Shown piece by piece: positions 46,433-56,734 of a DNA stretch of 64,000 nt. The stretch's first letter is position 1; each line of letters starts with the position of its first letter. Made by a program: the position numbers and the translations under genes. The notes under the pieces were generated by a model. It ran no database searches, was not told the origin of the DNA, and saw nothing but the letters and a program-made list of their open reading frames with translations. The DNA comes from Paratinospora sagittata. Its lineage: Eukaryota; Streptophyta; Magnoliopsida; Ranunculales; Menispermaceae. The stretch covers positions 6,727,413-6,791,412 of the forward strand of contig CM069598.1 of NCBI GenBank assembly GCA_035771175.1. Reading direction: 5' to 3'.

Positions 46433-49400
46433 ATGGATGCTGGTAGCTATAGTGATAGGAGCTCAAGTGACAATGACTCATGGGATCTTAATTTAGATCC
46501 TATGGATGGTGAAGAAGAAGTTAACCAACATACAGTAGATTTGGAAGTGCGGAAGACGCGGGTCGATCTACCTGCAATGGAGGTAACACAAAATTTAGAT
46601 GACACTGAAAATTATGTGCCAAAAGTAGGGATGATTTTCCAATTGGAAGAGCAAGCTTATAACTTTTACAATGCCTATGCAAGGAGGGTGGGATTTAGTG
46701 TGCGGAAAGGGGAATTGAAAAGACTCAAAAGTGGTCGAATTTATTTACGAGAATTTCTTTGTTCAAGGCAAGGTTATCGAGCGAAGCATTCAAGAGGACC
46801 GCCAAAGAAACCACGGCCACAGACACGAACGAGGTGTAGGGCATGTATTAGATTCAAAGTGAAAGAGGATGGGAGTTGGGTAGTGAGGAAGTTCATTGAA
46901 GAGCACAATCATAATTTTGCGAGTCAAATGGAAGTGCATCTCTTGAGATCACAACGAAATTTTCCTAATGTAACCCCTGGTTATGTTGATTCTATGCATT
47001 TTGATGAATGTGGTTCAACTCAAGCCACTTCAGCTACATATGTAGATTCTGGAGGGTCTCAACACTTGAACTTTAAACAAAATGATTCTAATAATTGCTA
47101 CCTGAAAAGGCGGAGGGAGATATATAAGGAAGGGGATGCTCAAGTGGCCTTGAACTACTTTCGGCAAATGCAGAAAGAGAATCCAGCATTTTCTTATGCT
47201 GTGCAAGTAGATCAACATAACCAAATATGCAATTTGTTCTGGGCAGATGCCAAGTCAAAAATAGACTATACCTACTTTGGTGATGTTGTTTGTTTTGACA
47301 CAACTTTTCGAACAAACAAGGATAGCATGCCCTGTGCACCGATCGTGGGGGTCAATCATCATGGAATGACAGTTATTTTTGGGTGTGCTTTGCTTGTGGA
47401 TGAATCTACTGAATCTTTTGTTTGGTTGTTTGAGTCATTTATGAATGCTATGTTGGGAAAACGGCCTAAGACAATTCTTACTGATCAAGCCCAAGCAATT
47501 GCAAATGCAATCGCAAAAGTAATGCCAGGTACACATCATCGTCTATGCTTGTGGCATATATATCAAAATGCTGCCAAGCACCTTGCTCATGTATATGAAA
47601 GTAATAGGCAGTTTAAGAAGCATTTCAAAAGATGCATTTACAATGCTGAGACCGAGGAGGAATTTCAATCAGATTGGGAGTCTATGCTTAACAGATACGA
47701 GTTGTCTAGCAATGAATGGTTGAGGGATTTGTATGAGATTAGAGAAAAGTGGGCATTAGTGTACGGAAGAGAACACTTTTGTGCTGGGATGACAACAATT
47801 CAGAGAAGTGAAAATGTAAATGCTTCTTTCAAGGGTTACCTTAAGGGTACCCTATGCATTGCCGACTTTATCACCCAATATGAGAAAGCAGTTTCATACA
47901 TGCGGCAAAGAGAAATAGAAGAAGATGTTAAGAGCAAACAAGGTGAGCCCATTTTGACGTCTAGGTCTTCTATTGAGAGGCAAGCTGCACAGGTATATAC
48001 TAGGAATGCCTTCAAAACATTTCAGGAAAGGTTCAGAGATTTAGCATGTTATCTTGAGCAGATTGAAGAACAAAAAGGTTCAAACTGCACTTACAAGGTG
48101 GAGGTGTTGGATGGTATTTGGCATGATAGAAATCGACATGTGACTTTCAATTCTGATGATAATATGATTGAGTGCACTTGCAAGAGTTTTGAGTTTACAG
48201 GTATTTTATGTGTACATGCGTTAAGAGTATTGCTTGCCAGGCGCATTGCCGAAATCCCATCAAGGTACTTTCTGAAGCGCTGGACAAAAGAAGCGAAGGC
48301 TGGTGTTGCAATTGAAGATACTGAGATTGTAGCGCTAGCTAGTTATCAGAGGTCTTCAAATTCATTGTACAGTGATTTGGCTTATAGAGCCCTTACAATT
48401 ACTGTGAAAGGAGCTGTTGATGAAAGGTCAAGTTTAATCGTCAAAAGACATTTAGCTGCGTGTTTAGAGGAATTGGATCTGACCCAAAAAGAAGCAGAGC
48501 CCAGGACTTCACATGTTGAAAATTTTGTCAGTAATGTGTGCCACATAGATAAACAAATGACGTTGAGGGATCCTGCAAAGAAGAAAAACAAAGGTGAACG
48601 AGGTAAAAGGACTAAGAGTGCAATGGAAAGAGAATCTCATAGGAAGAAAACTCAGAAAGGCAAGAAGGATGGGACCAATGAGTCACCTTTTGTGCCATCT
48701 AGCCATGGAAGCTTCTTTCCACCAAACATGCAAATGCAACCAATCACTTGTCAGGTAAACCACATTTAAACTCATTATGTTTCTTTATGCAGCTCATGCG
48801 ACTGCTTTGTGCACTATTTACAAAATGACTTCCAACCATTCTGCAGGTATCATCTGGGAATCACAATGAACCAGTCATTATGCCCTCAACTGAAGTTGTT
48901 GCACATTTCAGTCAGGTAAACTCAAGGATGAAGTAATTCTTTGAAATATATTTGGGATCTTCTACTTTTTCACATATTTCACATAGTTTAAAGTAATAAC
49001 TATGATATATGAAAATTAATCTAGGCTTTGTTTAGACACCAAAGCCAGCCAGTTCTAATGCACGCTAATGGAGTTGTTCCCAATATCAATCAGGTAAACT
49101 GGTCTTTGGTTATTTTATTTTCATTATATTTATGATTTATCTCACAGTTTGTCATTTTGGAACATTGTTGTGTTTTTTGCCTGAGGAGTAAAGTCTTATT
49201 TGATGCTTAAATTACTGAACTGTTTGAATATGCAGGGACAATCTGGAACTCTTGCTCCATCAGTCCTTATGCACGCTGGTCAACATATTATGCATTTAAA
49301 CCAGGTAGAAGTTTGTTTCACATATAGTTTTAGATTTTGTTTGAAAATCTTTTACGTTCCATGCAAATCTTAATTTAGTGAATAAACCACGGTCTGTTAG

Positions 49401-49750
49401 TTTTAGATTTTGTTTGAAAATCTTTTACATTTCATCTCAAATCTTATTTTAGTGAATAAACCATGTGGTTCTTAATTTAGCTAAGATGTTTCAATAGTTA
49501 TGCAGGGACAATCTAGCCATCTTGATCAATCAGTCCTAATGCACCCCAGTCACCATGTTACTCATTTTAATCAGGTATAATTTTGATCGCCTAGTTTTAA
49601 GTTCTCTTTCTTTCGAACGGTAGAATCATTATGCTATTTCCATGTAAACATGAGTACTCCATTATTCTATTTGTGAAAACCAACCTTGTTGACAAAGAAT
49701 CACTTGCATATTGCTTCTCACAAAGTTGATCTTTTTGTATGCAGATATAA
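46433..49750 (+). CDS. FAR1-related sequence (FRS) protein with repeated tail exons
   Basis: FRS proteins are domesticated MULE transposases acting as transcription factors. The main exon 46433-48754 encodes 774 residues. It holds the FAR1 zinc-binding domain (about 73-162: FYNAYARRVGFSVR, C110, C135/C138, HNH at 158-160), a MULE transposase domain (283-380, with D289 in CFDTTF and D351 in LTDQ), and a SWIM zinc finger (C581-x-C583, C593-x-H595). A lysine-rich likely nuclear localisation signal lies near 720-750. Four 69-nt exons follow, all phase 0: 48847-48915, 49025-49093, 49236-49304 and 49506-49574. A last exon at 49745 gives Ile plus TAA. The full product would be 867 residues. If the first tail intron is retained, translation stops at 48769. 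The N-terminal domains resemble the FRS5-like group. Confidence 0.9.
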
Positions 49751-52032
49751 ATGAAGACTCTCTACGGCTTAATCGGTCCATGTTCCTGCCAATATGTGGT
49801 AAATTCAGATGGGTCGCACACATGATCTAGCTTGTTGCATTTGTCTGTAAAGCAATGCCAATTTTGTACCATATATATATATATATATATATATATGAAT
49901 AATTTAGAATGTACCATCCAGAAAACTTGCTGATGATCATATTTAATCAGTATGTAAATACCTATTTTCATTATTGCCAATGCCATTGTCATCTTCATCA
50001 ATGCCTTTTTCTGAGATGTGGGGATTTCTAATGTATCATGCTTCAACTCCCAAGTTGAAACAGAATAATAGGATTAGTGTTTGAAGTTGTACGTTCTTTT
50101 TCTCATTTTTTTATTTTGTTTCCAGCTGGCAACCCCATTTTTAGATTACATATATGAAGTTCTATCTTATGCTGACTGAAAATATTACTCGTGTGTGTGT
50201 GTGTGTGTGTGTGTGGAATAAATTGAGAAAAGCGTGGGAATGTATTTTGAATCCATTGGAGAAACTCTTGAACTGCTTGGTGATCCAGAAGCTGTTAGAA
50301 AGAGATTGCCAAAACTCGGAATTTTGATCCTCTTATCAAGCCTGTAACCATGCAAATGTTGGAGAATTTCAGCCTAGTCACATGTAAGTAAGAGCATTTA
50401 AGAGAATGTTGCATTTTCTACTAAATTTTGTATATACTAGTTCTTGTAAATTACATAATTGTTATTTCTAATAGATTTTTATCAAACCTACAGGAAATTT
50501 ATTTATTTTGGAGGTGGACATGGTGGTTTCCCCTAGTCGACAGTTCTGACAGTTGAGATTAGCATAGTTGAGGTGTCAAGTTCTAACCTAAGAAGGAGGC
50601 TATGCCATTCAACTAGTCATCTGCTTGGTCCTTGAAATTTCTTGGGACATTGATCTCTTCATCAATGTCTCATAAGCCCTCTTCTTCTTCTTCTTTTTTT
50701 TGACTGTCTTTCTTACACACTCCCGCGTGTTGGGAGGGAGAGGAGACAGGGAGGTTGTGTGATCCTACGGTCTCCACCAAAAGGGTCAAAAGGGTTAAAC
50801 CTGGCTTTTTGGAGAGGGGACCTAGCTACTTTATAAAATTTGATATCCTTGTGTGCTTCCAATTGACTGTAAATGCTTCTAGCAACCATGTTTGTAAAAA
50901 AATCTTATTCATTTTCAGGTTCTAAAGTCTGGTCTGGTGGCAACTACAGTAGTAGTGATGGTAATTATGTTCCAGAATTACCATCAATCATGGTTGAACT
51001 CAACTAGGCAAGCTGAAGATGGTATAATTTTTAAATGACTATCAAACATAACCATTAATTTTTAAAAAAAAATAAAGAATACAACCATTACTCAAAAATA
51101 TAATACTTTTGTCTAGAGAATGGATGATGTATGCACCTTTACCCCAAATGTTAAAATGTTAGAAACAATCTTTATCCTTGCTAAAACATACCCTTCATAA
51201 CTATTATTTTTATGAACATAAAGAATATATTTTTTAATATACATAGTATTAATAAATCATATAAGTGAACCAATTAATAATTAATTTGGCGGGTGGTAGG
51301 AAGAAAAAATGTTACTTATGAGGTCTCCGTATTCAAATTTTGGAGTATTTTTTTGTCTTCACGGTGTAAGTAGGGTTACATGGCCTTTATTTAGGGTAAA
51401 GCCATTGTATCGTGATTATATTTAGGGATATTTACATATTATTAAATAAGATGTTATTATATTTTTTTAGTGACGTTTTAAGTAGAATAGTATTTCTGGT
51501 TCATGAAAATATCACTTGAATTACTTAAAATAAATAAATAAATAAAAAGAAAAAACGTGACATTTTTTTTTTTTTTTATGATACATATTAATTTGTGAGA
51601 CTAATAAATTTTATAGAACGTTGGTCTAACGAGTTCACCTATAATCTTCTCATGTGAGCCAAAATATCACGTCCTCCATAATATTCTGCTTAAACCACGT
51701 GTCACGATCATGATGTTTCCCAAGCTCACAACTCTCTTGGCTTCCACACCTTCTCCACTTGTCTGGCTAGTAATACCTCGGAGCAGAATAGTACCTAGCT
51801 CCGTGAGTACACAATCGATTACGGATTACCTTTATTAAAGCTTAAACAAACAAACTCCAGCCGTCCATGCACTGACACTACTCTGACGACTTGAATAGAT
51901 TGTTTTTGGCTCTGTAAAAAGCAGAACGAAGGAAACAAAGCTGCGAGGTCCAGAAGGTTCTGTTCTACAGTCGCTTGATTTTGCAGAGACGAAGTTGTTT
52001 GTATCGGCTGTGTATTGGAAGCGAAGGTAAAG
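49751..52032. other. FRS 3' region and SUMO promoter
   Basis: Includes the FRS 3' UTR, a TA tract at 49870-49897, a (GT)12 tract at 50191-50214, and a possible degraded SINE at 51290-51420 (GAGGTCTCCGTATTCAAAT looks B-box-like). The SUMO promoter and leader occupy the last few hundred bases. No further gene was recognised. Confidence 0.45.
51696..51703 (+). promoter_or_regulatory. G-box/ABRE-like site upstream of SUMO
   Basis: CACGTGTC lies about 335 bp upstream of the SUMO start codon. It could be a stress- or light-responsive bZIP/bHLH site. Function is inferred from the word alone. Confidence 0.35.
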
Positions 52033-52151
52033 ATGTCGGGCGTTACGAACCCTGAGGAAGACAAGAAACCCAACGATCAATCCGCTCCTCATATCAATCT
52101 CAAGGTCAAGGGCCAGGTCTGTTGTTCTTCGTCTTCTTTCTTTCTGTTGAA

Positions 52152-52182
<31 letters not shown>

Positions 52183-53930
52183 ATTGTTATTAGTGTTTTG
52201 GATTGTTTGAAGCTATTGGGTCGTGGATATTGGGGTTGTTTGGTGGGGATCTGTGAGCATTTTCCTGTTTAGGTTTTCGTTTCTTAGGTGCTTGATGTTC
52301 ACTCATTTGGGCTTTTTGAATCTCTTTTACCCTTTTTGTTATTCATTTATTCACGTCTAGGCTTTATGTTGAACGCTTGTAAAACTTGTTAGAGATTTCC
52401 AATTTTCTAGGGTAAGATCTACCCATGGGTTCTTATAAATGCTTACCATTGTAATAAAACTTGAGTTCAATCATGCTTTGGTACCTACAAATTGATTTGT
52501 TATGGATTGTCTTTTAAAATCCTAAACCTTATTGTTGGTTGTGCATTGACCGAGTATGGTTCATTTTAGCACAAAAAAACCACAACTGCAACATGACTCA
52601 GATTCATCATGTCTTTGTGTTGAAAAGTGAAATGAACTTCTATTTTAGGTTAAAAACTATGTATAGTTGCGGTGAATCTTTGGCCCGGGAGAGTTTTTTC
52701 AAAGTGCGTTTTGAGCCAAAACACTTTTGGAGGCATAGCTAAGTTACGTCGGAAAAAAATAGTTTTTAGCTTTTAGCGCTTTTGATAGAAACACTTTTTC
52801 TCAAAAGTGTTTTTGGAAAAACTCTTCCAAAGAAGGGCTTTGTACTTTTTAGGCCGCCGTTTCCAAAGTGTGATTTTTTGTGCAATTTGGCTTCTGATAT
52901 CAGTTGGATGATATGCATATTGAGCTTATGTTCTCTTCGTATATAAATTTCTTAATTCAGTACGCTTGCCTTATATTTTGTCATGCTAGGCTTCATTTTA
53001 CAAAGAAGGGCTTTGTACTTTTTAGGCCGCCGTTTCCAAAGTGTGATTTTTTGTGCAATTTGGCTTCTGATATCAGTTGGATGATATGCATATTGAGCTT
53101 ATGTTCTCTTCGTATATAAATTTCTTAATTCAGTACGCTTGCCTTATATTTTGTCATGCTAGGCTTCATTTTACCAAAATGGCTTGTTATTCTTCGATAA
53201 AATATGCTACACTATGTATTACAGACTTGTTATTTCAGGTTTCTAAACACATTTTCTAATACACAAACCCCCTTCACGAATTATACTAACCCTACTAATT
53301 TGGGTCAGTAATATTGTTGTGGTGCTTGAAATGAATTCTTCTTCTTTTTTGGGTTTATAGCGGCATACCTGTGATTTTCCACATCAAGACAGCACTGAGA
53401 TTGATCTTTTAGATATATTGCAAATCTGGCTTCCTTGAATTTTGGGTTCTATAGATTTATACATTGTCTAGCTTGGTTAATTATATTTTCAACATGGCTC
53501 TTGTATTTGAATAGGTTATTTGTTGCTTTTGAGATTGTAGGATGGGAATGAAGTGTTTTTTAGGATCAAGAGAAGCACACAATTGCGGAAGTTAATGAAT
53601 GCATATTGTGATAGGCAGTCTGTGGAGCTCAACTCAATTGCCTTTTTGTTTGATGGTAGACGTCTTCGTGGAGAGCAGACTCCCGACGAGGTATCTCTAA
53701 ATTTTATTTTCTTAAAATGATGAATGACTTTGATGAATGATCCATATAGTCAAACTCATGTAGTTGAAAAAAAGGGTTAGTTGAGTTTAATTAAGTTAAA
53801 AATAATGAATGACTTCATGCACAACACAACTGATTCTAATGGTTTTTTTTTCTTCTTACTACAGCTTGAGATGGAAGACGGAGACGAGATAGATGCTATG
53901 TTGCACCAGACTGGTGGCTCGGCCATCTAG
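52033..53930 (+). CDS. Small ubiquitin-like modifier (SUMO1/2 type)
   Basis: SUMO is conjugated to lysines of target proteins by the E1-E2-E3 sumoylation pathway. Exons 52033-52116, 53541-53690 and 53865-53930 join in frame to 99 residues, the usual plant SUMO precursor size. The start is [13 protein letters not shown]. The beta-grasp fold reads [53 protein letters not shown] and [12 protein letters not shown]. The mature end is Gly95-Gly96, followed by a three-residue tail (SAI) removed by ULP proteases. It belongs to the conserved SUMO1/SUMO2 class rather than the divergent SUMO3/5 types. Intron 1 is 1.4 kb and holds a T27 run (52152-52178) and a perfect 173-bp tandem duplication. Confidence 0.97.
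52828..53173. repeat. Perfect 173-bp tandem duplication in SUMO intron 1
   Basis: Two adjacent copies, 52828-53000 and 53001-53173, appear identical base for base by eye. Both start CAAAGAAGGGCTTTGTAC. The duplication is confined to intron 1. Confidence 0.93.
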
Positions 53931-54049
53931 TACTTTAGCAACCAACCGTATATGTAGACTTCAGTGGAAATTAGTTCTCTGGCTAAAGTTGTTCCATTTT
54001 GGGTTTTAGTCAATATTGTAGGGAGCAAAATCTTCAATTCAGGTGCTAA

Positions 54050-54159
54050 CTATGTTACCTCGACTCGGGTATAGGTGTCAGACATGGATACATATTTAGA
54101 GGTTTGACTTGTTATTTTTTAAATTTTAGGATATGAGGATTAAGTTATATTATATGTTG

Positions 54160-54196
<37 letters not shown>

Positions 54197-54420
54197 TTTT
54201 CATTTATTTATTGTTCGATTTGTGTTTTTTATTTAAGTGTTTCACTTATTAATCATTTTTTTTTCATGTTTCTTTTTCATTAAAAAATTTATATATTAAT
54301 ATTTTAAAATTTAAAGTGTTTCGGGCTCATATTTTATATTTATGTTGTATTATGAAGTGTCAAACATAAGTACGTCAGTTAAATAACCTACGGGTAACAC
54401 AGAGGACGCAAAGATGCTTG
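54050..54420 (+). repeat. Dispersed repeat, copy B
   Basis: Partner of 6851-7110, downstream of SUMO in the same orientation. It opens TTACCTCGACTCGGGTATAG and closes with AAGTGTCAAACATAAGTACG and a GTAACACAGAGGACGC tail. The T-rich middle has expanded into an (ATT)n microsatellite at about 54162-54196. Confidence 0.5.
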
Positions 54421-55439
54421 AGTTTGGTTAATATCCAAATGTTGTCTCCAAGTTAAATATGGTATTAGTTGAAAGTTTTTGTTTAGATATAATTGAAAAT
54501 TGAAGAATTTTATTCAAGTAAAATTTTATTTAACTAAATGAGAGTGATTCCACTTGGGTAAAGCGACTTGGGTAAAGCGTAATGTAGCATTTTCTCATCA
54601 TGTATTTATTTATTTCATTCAGGAGTGCCATGAGTCCATAGCTCACACCATTATTTAATCTGTTGTAATTCAAGCAATAATATGGTTAAGCCAAATATAC
54701 GGTTAATATATTATTATTGATATAATTACAATTGAAAGCATGAGTGTGACTGTACACAACTAGGAATTATATGCATATTTACAAGCCACAGGCGTGGATT
54801 AAAACAAAAGAATAAATGAAAGAACCCGCTAAGGTATTTATAAAAAAACAAAAAAACTCTCTCGTGTAGATTCTGCCTCAGTATTACAACTTGTAGCATC
54901 GGCCTATTGTATCCTGTATTTACAGTTCTGGTTGCAGTTTCTTCCTTGGGGGAACGATAATAGTGTGAGTTGGGTTCTTTCTACTTGCATTTTCACCTTA
55001 GGCATCCATAGAAATCATATTCAACTCCCAAGGCTACTCTTCCTCTTAAGTTCCAACTGCAGCCATAAGCCAGAGTAGGATCAAGCGAAGAGCGAAAGAC
55101 AACATCCATACAATAACCAAAAAAGACACATACAAGAAAAAGACTTATGGTCGACCATGTTAACAAATCTACAATCCATAAGGCACCACGTGTTAGAATC
55201 TTATCGTCTACAAGAACTCCTTGAGATAAATGGGTAAAGCTACGTCATGATTTACATGTCTCTTCAAAAGATACATAAAAGGCATCTAGGCTTGTACATG
55301 TTCAACAAGGCCATGAGCACTAAGTAGTCAATGCCCCTTAATAATGGATTAGAAGGTAGCTTCATCCCTGCATATCCCTGCATTTCCCCCATTCTCCTTT
55401 TCCCTAAAGGCAATCTACTTGATATCTAGATCTACGTAA

Positions 55440-55585
55440 TACTCGGATAATAAATTGCGACTTCAAGGTCATAGGTATAAATTTGGAAACAACCTCTCAA
55501 ATATGAAGGTAAGATTGTATTGGTAAGGTTGTATCCCTTCCCTAAAACACCACAATGGCAGGAATCTCGTACACCAGGTTACAGT
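55440..55585 (+). mobile_element. Au-type SINE relic 1
   Basis: The order ...CTTCAAGGTCATAGGTATAA (degraded B box), AACAACCTCTCAAATATG, GGTAAGGTTGTATCCCTTCC, then GGCAGGAATCTCGTACACCA follows the body of plant Au SINEs (tRNA-like head, CAGCCTCTTGCA, GGTAAGGCTGCG, GTGGCGGGAGCCTCGTGCAC). Identification is from memory of the consensus. Confidence 0.55.
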
Positions 55586-55864
55586 CCAATTAATTATGGT
55601 ACATTACATTTCAATTATGCAAATATATCATCCTATGCCAACCACGCTTTATAGTGAAAAAGAAAAAATAAGTAACAACCAAGTATAATAGAAATGCAAA
55701 CATTAAGATGGATATGTGGTAAAACATTAAAAGATAAAATTAGAAACAAACATAAAGATATTAGAAAAATGAAAGGAGTAGTCTCAAGAGTGGCCTATTA
55801 ACAATTCACAATAATGCTAAAGGCAGATGTAGACCTTAACTAACATGAATAAAAATAATTAGAA

Positions 55865-56035
55865 AAAATATGTACTCCTAATGTAAAAGGTGGGACTTGG
55901 CACAAAAGTTGAGGTTGCTCCATTGGGATCTAGAGGTCATGAGCTCAACAAAGAAAGTGTCTCTCCAATGTAGAGGTAAGGTTATACATCGTCCCTTCCC
56001 CCAAGCCTAGCTATTGATGAAGGATCGTGCACTGG
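55865..56035 (+). mobile_element. Au-type SINE relic 2
   Basis: Contains ATCTAGAGGTCATGAGCTCA, then GTCTCTCCAATGTAGAGGTA, GGTTATACATCGTCCCTTCC and GGATCGTGCACTGG in Au-SINE order. It is diverged from the neighbouring copy 280 bp to the left and in the same orientation. Confidence 0.5.
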
Positions 56036-56734
56036 ATATGTCCTTTTTATAATTACTCATAATATAAATGTCAATTTATCCATTGATAGAGCAGAATGAA
56101 GGAAATGGATTCATGTAGCCAACCCTATACAATTGGGAAAAGGCTCTCTTGAGTTGAGTTTACACTATTACATGTATTCCCTAGGTTTTTGTCTCAAGAT
56201 GCATGAAAAAAAAAAAAAAAAAGTTAAATATCCACAATGGTTTGGGCATGAATACAAAGACCAATTACTAAAACAATTAGGCTCGCCCCAAGATTCATAC
56301 ACAAAAGTTAAAGAAAATATTAATTTAAAAACCCCTTCATAGAAAATAAGGGGTATTGGCCAGGAGCAAAGTTGAAAGTGTCAAACAAACAAGTATACAA
56401 ATGCAGGTACTGAGTAATGAGGGAGGCTACTTCACACAGAAAACCCAAGTTCAACCCATACCAAGTCTAGACCCTTCTAGGAGGCTAGGAGTATGCCTTA
56501 GGAGGACTAGCAACAAGTAATAACCTTATACACCTTCAAAGAATATGCAACTCTAGATTAAACTGATTTGAGAAATACGCTTTACCCTGAACCTATATTA
56601 TAATGATGTGTGAGTATGGAAATATTCTGGAAAAGAGCAAAATGACTTTTCTTAAATTTGTGTAAGGGAATATAACTTTTTGTTATTCATGTGAAGCAAT
56701 TGTTGTTGACCATTGCATATATAAAAAATGTAAC
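56036..56734. other. Downstream flank of the membrane-protein gene
   Basis: AT-rich DNA with an A-run at about 56206-56222. It is either the 3' flank or, if the gene continues further left, an intron of the membrane-protein gene. Confidence 0.4.

Noticed and set aside
52904..53259. Two near-identical short frames in SUMO intron 1
   Set aside because: They are the same intronic sequence read twice because of the 173-bp tandem duplication.
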